The notes under the pieces are model-generated. The model saw only the letters and a program-made list of their open reading frames with translations, made no database searches and was not told where the DNA came from. Positions 26,008 through 35,345 of a DNA stretch of 50,179 nt are shown piece by piece; the first letter of the stretch is position 1; each line of letters begins with the position of its first letter. This stretch comes from Lysobacterales bacterium. Its GTDB lineage: Bacteria; Pseudomonadota; Gammaproteobacteria; Xanthomonadales; SZUA-36. Made by a program: the position numbers and the translations under genes. The stretch lies in assembly GCA_011773845.1 (NCBI GenBank), contig WVWV01000146.1, positions 59,328 to 109,506 of the forward strand, in the 5' to 3' direction.

Positions 26008-26556
26008 TCAGCAACCGGCAGCGAGGTAGTCGCGGGCGATGTACAGGGCCGCAATGGTGCGCCCCTCGGTACAGTCGCTGCGGCCGGTCAGCTCATCCAG
26101 CCGGGCCATGGGCCAGGGCACCACCTCGAGCTCCTCGGGTTCGTCGCCCGGCAGCCGGCTGGGATACAGTTCGCGTGCCAGCACCACGTGGGTGACGTGG
26201 GTCATGTAGCCGGGCGCGAGGCTGAGGCAGGTCAATTCCGTCAACTCGCGTGCCGCGAAACCTGCCTCCTCCTGCAGTTCGCGCTGCGCGGCCTCGAGCA
26301 CGGATTCACCCGCCTCCAGGCGGCCCTTGACCAGCCCGATTTCATAGTGGTGCAGGCCGGCGGCGTACTCGCGCACCAGCAGCACCGTGTGCTCATCCTG
26401 CATGGGGACCACGATCACTGCGCCCAGGCCACGACTCCTGAGCCGCTCATAGGAGCGCTGCTCGCCGTTCGGAAACTCCAGGTCCAGTTGCTCGATGGTG
26501 AAGATGCGACCGGGATCGAGCAGGCGGCGTCCGCGGATTTTGGGCAGTTTCGGCAT
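26008..26556 (-). CDS. nudE: ADP-compounds hydrolase NudE
   Basis: 182 aa Nudix enzyme with box GLVKGRLEAGESVLEAAQRE followed by LQEEAGF, and the NudE-type N-terminus (FTIEQLDLEFPNGEQRSYER) and HYEIGLVKGR. It hydrolyses ADP-ribose, Ap3A and NADH. It lies 6 nt after the inositol-phosphatase-like gene and 13 nt before cysQ, and is surely co-transcribed with both. Confidence 0.93.
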   Translation of the reverse strand: MPKLPKIRGRRLLDPGRIFTIEQLDLEFPNGEQRSYERLRSRGLGAVIVVPMQDEHTVLLVREYAAGLHHYEIGLVKGRLEAGESVLEAAQRELQEEAGFAARELTELTCLSLAPGYMTHVTHVVLARELYPSRLPGDEPEELEVVPWPMARLDELTGRSDCTEGRTIAALYIARDYLAAGC

Positions 26557-26562
26557 GGCCTC

Positions 26563-27327
26563 TCAGTTGGGGTTCAGCAGGGCCAGCAACTGGCCGTGCA
26601 AGCCTGGGTTGGCGGCCAGCACGGAGCGGGTCTGCATGCCCACCGGCTCGCCCTCGAGGTCGGTGAACACGCCGCCCGCCTCCTGCACCAGCAGGCTCAC
26701 GGCCGCGATGTCGAGGATGTCGACGTCCGATTCGATCACCGCGTCGATCTGGCCTGCCGCCAGGCGGTGGTAGTGATAGTAATCCCCGTAGCCCCGGGTG
26801 CGGTCGGCCCCGGCCAGGATCTGCCCCAGCGCCGCCCACCGCCCGGACGCGGCGAGGCTGCCGATGTTACCCGTGGAAACGCTCGCCTGGCCGAGCGCGT
26901 CGATCGCGCTGACCGCGAGGCGCTCGCCATCCAGCCAGGCACCACCGCCGCGCAGTGCCCAGGCCGTCTCGCCAGCCACCGGTGCCGACGAGACACCCAC
27001 CACGATGACGCCGGCGTGCATCAGGGCGATCTGGGTGGAAAACATGCCGTAGCCGCGCACGAAGCTCTTGGTGCCGTCGATCGGATCCACCAGCCACAGG
27101 TAGTCCGCCTGGGCGCCTTCCACGCCCAATTCCTCGCCGTGGATGCCGTGGTCCGGAAACGCTGCGCGCAGCACGTCGCGTATGGCGTGTTCGGCCTCGC
27201 GGTCCGCTGCGGTGACCGGTGTCCGGTCGGCCTTGGTCTCCACCTCGAAACTGCCGTGATAGTACTCGAGGATGGGGACGCTGGCGGCCGCCGCGGCTCG
27301 CCGGGCGGTGTCGAGAAACTCCTGCAT
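26563..27327 (-). CDS. Inositol-monophosphatase-family phosphatase (HisN-like)
   Basis: 254 aa from the ATG at 27327 (GGAG 7 nt upstream). Motifs are HGEELGVEG, WLVDPIDGTKSFVRGYGMFS, and a C-terminal DVDILDIAAVSLLVQEAGG in which the usual Trp of WDxAA is Leu. It is closest in look to histidinol-phosphate phosphatase (HisN) of the IMPase type. It may also act on inositol phosphate or another sugar phosphate. The open frame reaching 28497 upstream is antisense to bioA and is not part of the gene. Confidence 0.82.
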   Translation of the reverse strand: MQEFLDTARRAAAAASVPILEYYHGSFEVETKADRTPVTAADREAEHAIRDVLRAAFPDHGIHGEELGVEGAQADYLWLVDPIDGTKSFVRGYGMFSTQIALMHAGVIVVGVSSAPVAGETAWALRGGGAWLDGERLAVSAIDALGQASVSTGNIGSLAASGRWAALGQILAGADRTRGYGDYYHYHRLAAGQIDAVIESDVDILDIAAVSLLVQEAGGVFTDLEGEPVGMQTRSVLAANPGLHGQLLALLNPN

Positions 27328-27519
27328 CAATACTCCGGATCGGCGTTTTGACCCATGCGCTGCACCCGTTGCAGATTCCCGGGGCCGTGGCGTGTCCGGG
27401 GCCCGCGCCGGAGGCGGGGCGTCCGGCACGGCGGCCCATTGGCCCGGCCCGGCGCGCATACGGGCTCGCTTGCAAGCCCGGAAAGACCGCTCCATGATAC
27501 CAGAACCCAGCCCCGGCCC

Positions 27520-28896
27520 ATGCCCATGACTCGGAAGCCAACCGTCGCCGGATCCAACGACGCGCTCAGGCAACGCGACCTGGCCGTGGTGTGGCATCCC
27601 ACCACGCAAATGAAGGACCATGAGTGGCTGCCGCTGCTGCCGGTGCGGCGTGGCGAGGGCGTTTGGCTGGAGGATATGGAGGGCAACCGCTACCTGGACG
27701 CCATCAGTTCCTGGTGGGTGAACCTGTTCGGGCACGCCAATCCGCGCATCAGCAGGGCCGTTGCCGAGCAGGCGCAGACCCTGGAGCACGTCATCCTGGC
27801 CGGTGCGACCCATGAGCCGGCCGTGCGCCTGGCAGAGCGGTTGACGGCGATTGCCCCGCCGGGGCTGGACCGGGTGTTCTATGCCGACAGCGGCGCGGCG
27901 GCGGTCGAGATCTCGCTCAAAATGAGCTTCCATTACTGGCGTAACCTCGGTGAGCGCAACCGGCGCCGCTTCGTGACCCTGTCCAACAGTTACCACGGCG
28001 ATACGCTGGGCGCTTTGAGCGTGGGTGACGCGGGCCTGTTCCGGGACGCCTACGCACCGCTGCTGCTGGAGCCCCTGGTGGCGCCCAGCCCGGACTGCTT
28101 CGGGATCGAGCCCGGGCAGTGGGATGTACAGGCCGAGCGCCGCTTGGCATCGATGCGTGAACTGCTGAACGCGCACCGCGGCGAAGTGTGCGCGGTGATC
28201 ATCGAGCCCCTGGTGCAGTGCGCTGGCGGCATGCGCATGTATCCGCCGGCCTATCTGACCGGACTGCGGGCGCTGTGCGACGAGTTCGACGTGCACCTGA
28301 TCGCCGACGAGATCGCGGTCGGCTTCGGCCGCACCGGCACCCTGTTCGCCTGCGAGCAGGCTGGTATCACGCCCGATTTCATGTGTCTTTCGAAAGGTCT
28401 GACCGGCGGCTACCTGCCGATGTCGGTGGTGCTCACTGGCGAGCAGGTGTACCGGGCATTTTACGACGAGTACACGACGCTGCGCGGGTTTCTGCACTCA
28501 CACAGCTACACGGGCAACGCATTGGCCTGCTCGGCCGCGCTTGCCACGCTGGACATCTTCGAGGCCGAGCCGGTGCTGGAACGCAACCAGGTGCTGGCCG
28601 CCGTCATGCGGCGGGCGGTCCGGCCCCTCGAGGCGCATCCCCACGTGGGCGAGATCCGCCAGTGCGGCATGATCCTGGCCATCGAGATGGTGCAGGCCAG
28701 GTCCTCCATGACACCCTACGACTGGCGCGAGCGCCGCGGCATGGTGGTCTATCAGCACGCGCTGGAGCACGGCGTATTGCTGCGGCCCATCGGCAACGTG
28801 GTGTATTTCATGCCGCCGTACGTCATCAACGAGCAGGAAATCGAACACCTGGCCGAGGTGGCCGCCGCGGGCATCGACCGGGCGACCCGCCACTGA
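27520..28896 (+). CDS. bioA: Adenosylmethionine-8-amino-7-oxononanoate aminotransferase
   Basis: 458 aa, class III PLP aminotransferase. BioA transfers the amino group of S-adenosylmethionine to KAPA in biotin synthesis. Visible are WHPTTQMKDHEWLPLLPVRR, DAISSWWVNLFGHANPRIS, YADSGAAAVEISLKMSFHYW, HGDTLGALSVGD, the PLP-binding DEIAVGFGRTGTLFACEQAG, and the Schiff-base Lys in LSKGLTGGYLPMSV. Start at ATG 27520 (or 27526). No bioFHCD genes are adjacent. The stop overlaps the rsmE ATG by 1 nt. Confidence 0.95.
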   Translation: MPMTRKPTVAGSNDALRQRDLAVVWHPTTQMKDHEWLPLLPVRRGEGVWLEDMEGNRYLDAISSWWVNLFGHANPRISRAVAEQAQTLEHVILAGATHEPAVRLAERLTAIAPPGLDRVFYADSGAAAVEISLKMSFHYWRNLGERNRRRFVTLSNSYHGDTLGALSVGDAGLFRDAYAPLLLEPLVAPSPDCFGIEPGQWDVQAERRLASMRELLNAHRGEVCAVIIEPLVQCAGGMRMYPPAYLTGLRALCDEFDVHLIADEIAVGFGRTGTLFACEQAGITPDFMCLSKGLTGGYLPMSVVLTGEQVYRAFYDEYTTLRGFLHSHSYTGNALACSAALATLDIFEAEPVLERNQVLAAVMRRAVRPLEAHPHVGEIRQCGMILAIEMVQARSSMTPYDWRERRGMVVYQHALEHGVLLRPIGNVVYFMPPYVINEQEIEHLAEVAAAGIDRATRH

Positions 28897-29624
28897 TGCG
28901 GCTGCCCCGGGCCTACACTACCGAGCCCCTGGTGCCGGGTGGTGAGCTCGAGCTGGACGCCCGCACCAGCACCCACCTGTGCCGGGTGCTGCGCCTGCGG
29001 GCCGGCGACACGGTGGTGCTGTTCAACGGCGACGGTTGGGATTACGTCGGCGAACTGATTCGCGCCAGTCGCGAAGCGGCCGTGATCCAGGTGCGCGAGC
29101 AGTGCCCCGCGGTGCCGGAATCGCCCCTGCGCGTGACCCTGGTCCAGGCCATCAGCCGCGGGGAGCGCATGGACCACACCCTGCAGAAGTGCACGGAACT
29201 CGGGGCCAGCGCCTTCCGTCCGGTGTTCACCGAGCGTGTCGAGGTGCGCCTGGACGCAGAGCGCGCCGCACGGCGCATGCATCACTGGCAGGGCGTTATC
29301 CGCTCGGCCTGCGAGCAGTGCGGTCGCACGGTGTTGCCCATTCTGCATCCGCCGGTGGAGCTGTGGACCTGGCTGGCGGCGGAGCCGGACGGCCAGCGGC
29401 TGATGCTGGACGCGGACGCCGCGCAGGCACTGTCGATGCTGGACGCGCCCGCCACGGGCCTGGAACTGCTGGTCGGGCCGGAGGGCGGGCTCAGCCCGGC
29501 CGAGCGGGAGCGCCTGGCCGCCCACGGCGTGCAGGCGGTGGGCCTGGGGCCGCGGACGTTGCGCACGGAAACGGCGGGCGCCGCTGCGCTGGCCGTTCTG
29601 CAGGCGCGCCATGGGGATCTGTGA
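28896..29624 (+). CDS. rsmE: 16S rRNA (uracil-1498-N3)-methyltransferase RsmE
   Basis: 242 aa. An N-terminal PUA-like domain (HLCRVLRLRAGDTVVLFNGD) is followed by a SPOUT methyltransferase with a C-terminal knot: LVQAISRGERMDHTLQKCTE, LLVGPEGGLSPAERE, LGPRTLRTETAGAAALAVLQ. It methylates U1498 of 16S rRNA in assembled 30S subunits. It is translationally coupled to bioA; the bioA-rsmE pair also lies beside the pilus chemosensory cluster in Pseudomonas. Confidence 0.95.
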   Translation: MRLPRAYTTEPLVPGGELELDARTSTHLCRVLRLRAGDTVVLFNGDGWDYVGELIRASREAAVIQVREQCPAVPESPLRVTLVQAISRGERMDHTLQKCTELGASAFRPVFTERVEVRLDAERAARRMHHWQGVIRSACEQCGRTVLPILHPPVELWTWLAAEPDGQRLMLDADAAQALSMLDAPATGLELLVGPEGGLSPAERERLAAHGVQAVGLGPRTLRTETAGAAALAVLQARHGDL

Positions 29625-29651
29625 AGAGGGCTGCGATCGGCCCCGCGCGGG

Positions 29652-30119
29652 TTATTTGCTGAATACGGCCGCCTCGATCAGGCCGCTCAATTCGTCCAGC
29701 TCGGGGATGATGGCCTGGTCCTCGCCCAGCCGCACGAGGCTGAAGATGGCCGGCGAGAGGTCCGGCGCGTCCAGCGGCTCCAGGTTGTCCGCAGTGACGG
29801 TCCTGAGGCCGGGAAGGCCGTAGATCGGAAAACCGATGTGCACCACGCTGGTGGACTCCGAGAGCGTTTTGACGATCAGGATGTGCCTGGCCCGCCCTGA
29901 GCTGGGAGAGCGATCGAATTTTCCCAGCCGGCCCAGGCTGACCACCGGCACCTGCCAGTCGTTCCATTCGATTTCGCCCAGCAGCCACGGCGGCGCATCG
30001 CGGTACGGTCGCGGCGGCGCATAGGGGATCACCTCGGCGATCACGGCGTGGGGCAGCAGCACATGGTGTGCGTCGATCGGTGCCAGCAGGGCCCGGATCG
30101 AGTCGCTCGCGGCGGTCAC
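29652..30119 (-). CDS. chpC: ChpC, CheW-like adaptor of the Pil-Chp system
   Basis: 155 aa, single CheW-type SH3-like domain (LLPHAVIAEVIPYAPPRPYR, VVSLGRLGKFDR, FPIYGLPGLRTVTADNLEPL). It starts with GTG at 30119 in a GTGA overlap with the chpA stop. Order and strand match chpC of P. aeruginosa, where it is an accessory coupling protein, except that chpB is missing between chpA and chpC. It is convergent with rsmE; the 27-nt gap holds no clear terminator. Confidence 0.85.
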   Translation of the reverse strand: MTAASDSIRALLAPIDAHHVLLPHAVIAEVIPYAPPRPYRDAPPWLLGEIEWNDWQVPVVSLGRLGKFDRSPSSGRARHILIVKTLSESTSVVHIGFPIYGLPGLRTVTADNLEPLDAPDLSPAIFSLVRLGEDQAIIPELDELSGLIEAAVFSK

Positions 30120-33100
30120 GATTCCTGCTCCTGCCCCAACAGGCGATTGATTTCACGCACCAGCTCGGTCTCCTTGTACGGTTTGGTGAGGTAGGCGTTG
30201 GCGCCGGCCTGCTCGGCCCGATCACGGTGTTTCTGGCCGGAACGCGATGTGATCATGATGATCGGGATGGCATTAAAGCGGCTTTCGCCACGCATGTACT
30301 CCGCCAATTCATAACCGTCCATCCGGGGCATCTCGATGTCGAGCAGCATGATGTCGGGCACTTCCTCCTGCAGCTGCTCGGTCGCCTCCAGCCCGTCGCG
30401 GGCGGTGGCCACCCGAAAACCCATGCTCTCCAGCACGCGCGAGTTGACCTTGCGCATGGTAATGGAATCGTCCACCACCATCGCAAAGCGCCGCACCGGC
30501 TGATCCTCGGCGGCCTGCGCCGGCAGGTCGGGCCGCAGGCCCCGCTCCAGGGCCTGGCCAATCAGCGGGCCGGGATCGAGGATGACTTCCACGCGGCCGT
30601 CGGCGGTGACCGTGCCGCCGAGTATGCCGGGGACGCCGGCGATATGCGGGCCTACCGGCTTGACGACGATTTCGCGATGACCGGTCAGCTCGGGTACGCG
30701 GATGGCGGCGCGCTGATCACCGGCGCGAACGACCAGCAAGGAGACGTTTTCACTGCGCAGTGGGTGCACCGGCTCCCCCAGCAGCGTTTCGAGGTCCATC
30801 AGCGGGTAGGGTTCGTCCCCGAACTGGTAGCACGGCGTCGCCTCGCCGGCCAGCTCACGATACTGTCGCGGACTGATACGGGCGACCGCGGCGACGCTGG
30901 TCAACGGCACCAGGTAACGGTGTTCGCCGCCGACCATGCCGATGGCCTGCATGATCGCCAGCGTGAATGGAATGCGAATCGTGAATCGGGTGCCCTGGCC
31001 CGATTCCGACTCGATGTCCAGGCTGCCGCCCATTTGCTTGATTTCGCTGTTGACCACGTCCATGCCGACGCCGCGGCCAGCCAGGCCCGTCAGTTCGCGC
31101 GAGGTGGTGAAGCCGCTGTCGAGAATGAAATGCAGCAATTGCCGGGGCTCGGCTTCTGCCTTGGGTTTCAGCAGGCCTTGCTTGACCGCCTGCCGGCGAA
31201 CTGCCTTGAGGTCGATGCCTGCGCCATCGTCCTCGACGCGGATGATGAATTCGGTGGCCTCGGATTCCACCGTGACGGTAACCTGGCCCTCGGCCGATTT
31301 GGCCGCCTTCTTCCGCTGCCCGGGCGGCTCGATGCCATGTGCAATGGAGTTTCGCAGCATGTGCTCCAGTGGCACCGTAATGCGTTCCAGCACGTTACGG
31401 TCGATCAGATCGCTGCTGCCCGCCACCTGCAGCTTGAGCCTGGCCTTTTTATCCAGTTCCTTGGCCGCGGTCCGCACCACGCGCCGCAGGCGCGGGGCAA
31501 TCGACCCGAACGGCACCATGCGCGTCTGCATCAGCCCTTCCTGGAGCTCGCTGCTCAACCGGCGTTGCTGGGTGAGCAGGCCCTCGGAGCCCCGGGCCGC
31601 CTCGTCCATTAATTCCTGGAGGTTGAACAGATCAGCCACGCTCTCCGACAGCGCCCTGGACAGTTGCTGCATGAGGGAGAACCGATCGAGCTCCAGGGGG
31701 TCGAAACCCTCCGAGCCCGCACTGGCTGCCTGGTGATAGCGCGAGTGGATCTGGGATTCGGTCTCCATCTCCAGCTTCCGGAACTGTTCGCGCAACCGCG
31801 CAATCGTCTCGTCGAATTCTTTCAGGTGGCCCTGCACGCTCCCCACCCGCTGCTCCAGGCGCGCCCGCAGGATGTTGATTTCGGCGGCCGCGTTGACCAG
31901 TGAGTCCAGCAGGTCCGCGGCGACCCGCACATAGGTCTGGCCCGACACCTCCTCGGTCTTGCCGGTCTCCCGGCTGACGGTTTCGGCCATGTCCGTGACG
32001 GGGGGTGGGGCGGCGGCCTTGGGCGGGTGCGGCATGGCCTCCGCCGGCGTCTCGGCGTCCACATCGCCGACCACCGGCGCTGAGGCGTCATCGTCCTTGG
32101 CGACGGGTATCTCGGTCTTCGCTGCATCGTCATCGACGGACTCCAGGCCCGCCGCCAGCGCCTCGAATTCCTCGCACTGGGCCTGGGTCTCAGGTAGCTG
32201 GCCGCCGACCACGCTCTCCGTGCCCCGGTGCAGGTGATCGCAGCCAAATTCGAGTGCCTGCACGGCTTCGATGGAGGCCTGCAGGTGGCCGCCGGCAATG
32301 CGTTCCAGCAGCGACTCCATGGCATGGCTGAGGTCACCGAGCCCGGTCAGACCCGACATGCGCGCACCGCCCTTGAAGGTGTGGAATTCGCGTTGCAGGT
32401 CGCGCACGATCTCCATCGAGTCGAGCGTATCCCGCCAGCGGTCGAGCAGGGCATCACAGCGGCCCAGCACTTCCTGCGCCTCGATGAGAAAAATATCGAT
32501 GAACTCGGAACGCTCCAGCCGGTCGGCATCGGGCTCCGCTGCTTCCTGCGGGCCGCGCTCGGGGGGTTCTTTCCCGCTGCCGGTCGCGCCCGGGGCGGGC
32601 GCTGCGTCCCGTCGCGGTCCCGCTTTGTGCAGGGCCGCCATGTCGGTCAACTGATCGATGAGTTCCTGTTCGTCGCCCGGCGTCTCGGCGTCCGTCTCGC
32701 CACCCAGCGCCGCCAGGCCCGCCTGCACCTGGGCGATGCTGCTGCCGAGTAGCCAGATGGCATCGCTGCTGAAGGGTTGGCCGCCGCTGCTCTGGGCCTC
32801 CAGCAGGTTCTGCAGGGCTCTAGCAACGCCCGCACCCGGGGCCGCCGGGTTCCGTGCCAGGGCATCGGCGAGCGCCTCCAGGGCATCGAACTCCTCCCCG
32901 CCGGCCCGGTGGTGATGATCGGCGGCCACGGCCTCGAGCAGCGCTTGTATGCGTCCGAGCGCGAATCGCAATTCACGCAGCTGTTTGGGGTCCACGCCGC
33001 CCCGGTCGGGCTGCACACCGCCACTCGCCGCCCCCGGTCGTGCCGTCGGCAGCATGCCGGCCAGCAGGCTGGGAAGACTCTGGCGCAGACTGGCCCAGTC

Positions 33101-35287
33101 GGCGGGCTGGCCTGCGGCCAGGGCGCTGGCCTGCCGACCGATGAGCGCGATCACCTCGCGGCTGAGTCCGGCGGGTTGCTGCAACAGTCGTTGCTTGAGA
33201 GCCGGCATGGCAGACTGGGCCAGCCGCACGATGATCGCGGCGTCCGCGAGCGCGGTGGCGCGGCCGTCCAGCAAGGCATTGAGCATGTTCTCGATCTGCC
33301 AGGCGAAGTCGCCGAGTTCCTCGGCGCCAACCATTCGCCCGCTGCCCTTGAGGGTGTGGAACCCGCGCCGAATCTCAATCAACAGCTCCGCGTCCGCGAG
33401 TTCGCTGGCCCACCGGGGAACGTACTCGTCGAGGCTGCCGGCGACCGCCTCGTACTCTTCCAGGAAGATGGCACGCAGTTCCTCGTCGATCGCCGGGTTT
33501 TCGAAACCCGGCGCCGCGGTCGATTCAGCGGCTTCGGTAAGCGCCTCGGCCGCCGCCTCGGGAACGGTGTCGCTGGTCGACGTGGCCGCCGCCTCGGCTT
33601 GCGGGGGGTCCAGGCGTGCCTGCAGTACGTCGAGGAACCGGTCTCTTCCGGGTTGCTGGTCCCGCTCCGCGGTGAGAAAGAGCTCGAGGGCCGCCACGGC
33701 GTCGGTGAATCCTTCCAGCACCGTCTTGGGCACGGCCGCTTCGGAATGAACGCCGTGCAAAAGATCGGTCGCGCGTTCGCCCAGGCGGCTAACCAGCGCA
33801 GCGGTCGTCGTCTCACCGCTGATTTCGAGCGCCCCCGCAACCTGCCGCAACGACTCCTCCAGGTCGACATCTGCGAGGCCGCCAAGCCGATTCTTTACCG
33901 CTTCCTGAAACTCGCGCACGCTGTTGACCGCCTCGTTCAGGACCCGAATGCGAATGCGTCGCCACTCGTGGGCCGGCAATTCGGACAGGCGCGAGCCGGG
34001 ATCGTGGTCCGGCGGTTCACCCAGCCGCTCGATCTGTTCCATCAGTGAGGACTCGATGCCCAGCAACTGCCCGGCTACCGACATCAGCGTCGTGACGCGC
34101 TCCTCGTCTGTGGCCGATTCGCTGGCGTCGAATTCCGGCAGCAGGGCGTCGATAGCCTGCAGGGATTCATGCATACCCAGCATGGTCAGGGTGTCATGCA
34201 GGCGCTGCAGCGCTTCCCGACATTGCAGGCGCCGCTCCGGCTCAACCTGTCCGGTGCGCATTTCCAGGTCGAGCGCGTCTTTGACCAGGGTGAACTCGTC
34301 GTGGACCGCTATTTCCAGGGTGCGGTACAGGTCGCGATCCTGGCCGCTGATCGCGCCCTGTGCGCGTGCCAGTTCGTGGCCCTTGGGAACCAGCTCGCGC
34401 AGGCCGAAGCGCTTGGAGATCCGGTCCAGCCCTGCGTGGCCGCGGCGCGCGGTGGCCACATGAAAAAGCAGTGCCCGGGTAATTGCCTGCACGGTCTCCG
34501 CTGCGGCCTCTTCGCCATCCGAGAGCTTTCTGAGCACGAGGTGGAGCCGCGCGAGAAGGCTTCTGAGCTGCAAGTCGTTGGCGATGCGCCCCTCAATCAC
34601 GCCATCGATCACCTCCGTCGCGATCCACCACATGCGACGCAGGTCGGGCCGCTCCAGTCGGTGGACCAGCGTCTCGCAGGCGCCCTGCAGCGGCGCCAGC
34701 AGGTCCAGGGCCGCCTGTTCCTGCAGCCAGTTGAGCAGCGCACCCTCGTACTGGCGCCGCATGCGACGGGCGAATTCCCCGGGTTCCTCGGCACTCGGCG
34801 TGGATTGCGGTTCACCCTCGAGCTCGGGCAATTCGACGTCGAGCCGGGGTGCAAACAGGGCGTTTTCCTGCAGCTGGTCGGCTCCGCGCGCAGCCCGCAT
34901 GCCATTGATAACGGGCAACAGCAGCAACGGCAGGTCCGGGTGGCCCGCCTGCATCCGATCCAGGTAGGCCGGCAGGACGACCAGCGCGTCCAGCAGCGTA
35001 TCGAAGCCAGGCGCCCTTCGGTCGGCGTGGCTTGCAGAGGCCGCGCTGGAGACCGCGTGCATCTCCCCTACAACCTGCGCCGGGCCGTCCAGCATCAGGG
35101 CCTCGAGAGTCAGGCGAAGGTTTTCGAGGTTACGTTGAAGCGTCTCCATGGCCTCGGAGGTGAACTCCGGGGCGCCAGCCAGGTGTTCGGTCTGCAGCCG
35201 GATCTGCTCGAGGTGCCGGTCGAGGTCTTCGCGGACCCAGGCAAGCAGGGTGCCGGCCTGCGCGCGCGGCGATTTCATGAGCCCCAT
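30116..35287 (-). CDS. chpA: ChpA/PilL hybrid chemosensory histidine kinase
   Basis: 1723 aa, shorter than the ~2470 aa of P. aeruginosa ChpA. The N-terminal scaffold (1-600) aligns by eye with ChpA (LPAYLDRMQAGHPDLPLLLL; ENALFAPRL) but its first Hpt-like segment lacks the phosphorylatable His. Two full Hpt domains follow, with H644 (FHTLKGSGRMVG) and H969 (FHTFKGGARMSG). Next come the dimerisation helices (about 1115-1290), CheA-type ATPase (N-box NSIAHGIEPP near 1312, DDGAGID, GRGVGMDVV near 1405), a CheW domain (about 1449-1580) and a receiver with D1650 (LLDIEMPRMDGY) and K of LTKPYKE. It phosphorylates PilG to control type IV pilus activity and cAMP. Confidence 0.93.
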   Translation of the reverse strand: MGLMKSPRAQAGTLLAWVREDLDRHLEQIRLQTEHLAGAPEFTSEAMETLQRNLENLRLTLEALMLDGPAQVVGEMHAVSSAASASHADRRAPGFDTLLDALVVLPAYLDRMQAGHPDLPLLLLPVINGMRAARGADQLQENALFAPRLDVELPELEGEPQSTPSAEEPGEFARRMRRQYEGALLNWLQEQAALDLLAPLQGACETLVHRLERPDLRRMWWIATEVIDGVIEGRIANDLQLRSLLARLHLVLRKLSDGEEAAAETVQAITRALLFHVATARRGHAGLDRISKRFGLRELVPKGHELARAQGAISGQDRDLYRTLEIAVHDEFTLVKDALDLEMRTGQVEPERRLQCREALQRLHDTLTMLGMHESLQAIDALLPEFDASESATDEERVTTLMSVAGQLLGIESSLMEQIERLGEPPDHDPGSRLSELPAHEWRRIRIRVLNEAVNSVREFQEAVKNRLGGLADVDLEESLRQVAGALEISGETTTAALVSRLGERATDLLHGVHSEAAVPKTVLEGFTDAVAALELFLTAERDQQPGRDRFLDVLQARLDPPQAEAAATSTSDTVPEAAAEALTEAAESTAAPGFENPAIDEELRAIFLEEYEAVAGSLDEYVPRWASELADAELLIEIRRGFHTLKGSGRMVGAEELGDFAWQIENMLNALLDGRATALADAAIIVRLAQSAMPALKQRLLQQPAGLSREVIALIGRQASALAAGQPADWASLRQSLPSLLAGMLPTARPGAASGGVQPDRGGVDPKQLRELRFALGRIQALLEAVAADHHHRAGGEEFDALEALADALARNPAAPGAGVARALQNLLEAQSSGGQPFSSDAIWLLGSSIAQVQAGLAALGGETDAETPGDEQELIDQLTDMAALHKAGPRRDAAPAPGATGSGKEPPERGPQEAAEPDADRLERSEFIDIFLIEAQEVLGRCDALLDRWRDTLDSMEIVRDLQREFHTFKGGARMSGLTGLGDLSHAMESLLERIAGGHLQASIEAVQALEFGCDHLHRGTESVVGGQLPETQAQCEEFEALAAGLESVDDDAAKTEIPVAKDDDASAPVVGDVDAETPAEAMPHPPKAAAPPPVTDMAETVSRETGKTEEVSGQTYVRVAADLLDSLVNAAAEINILRARLEQRVGSVQGHLKEFDETIARLREQFRKLEMETESQIHSRYHQAASAGSEGFDPLELDRFSLMQQLSRALSESVADLFNLQELMDEAARGSEGLLTQQRRLSSELQEGLMQTRMVPFGSIAPRLRRVVRTAAKELDKKARLKLQVAGSSDLIDRNVLERITVPLEHMLRNSIAHGIEPPGQRKKAAKSAEGQVTVTVESEATEFIIRVEDDGAGIDLKAVRRQAVKQGLLKPKAEAEPRQLLHFILDSGFTTSRELTGLAGRGVGMDVVNSEIKQMGGSLDIESESGQGTRFTIRIPFTLAIMQAIGMVGGEHRYLVPLTSVAAVARISPRQYRELAGEATPCYQFGDEPYPLMDLETLLGEPVHPLRSENVSLLVVRAGDQRAAIRVPELTGHREIVVKPVGPHIAGVPGILGGTVTADGRVEVILDPGPLIGQALERGLRPDLPAQAAEDQPVRRFAMVVDDSITMRKVNSRVLESMGFRVATARDGLEATEQLQEEVPDIMLLDIEMPRMDGYELAEYMRGESRFNAIPIIMITSRSGQKHRDRAEQAGANAYLTKPYKETELVREINRLLGQEQES

Positions 35288-35345
35288 GCCTGCGGGCTGC
35301 AGCGATGCATGAAAAGCCCCATCACGTGCGCAGCACCATGGGTAC

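Noticed and set aside
27328-27519. A biotin operator between the HisN-like gene and bioA
   Set aside because: Some short inverted matches occur, but nothing resembling the BirA palindrome could be supported.
27328-28497. Upstream extension of the HisN-like gene through bioA
   Set aside because: The frame is open but antisense to bioA; the family start with a ribosome site is at 27327.
30068-31612. Long plus-strand frames (for example 30068-31612 and 34169-35368) opposite chpA
   Set aside because: Antisense shadows of a 1723-aa protein with clear kinase, Hpt, CheW and receiver domains.
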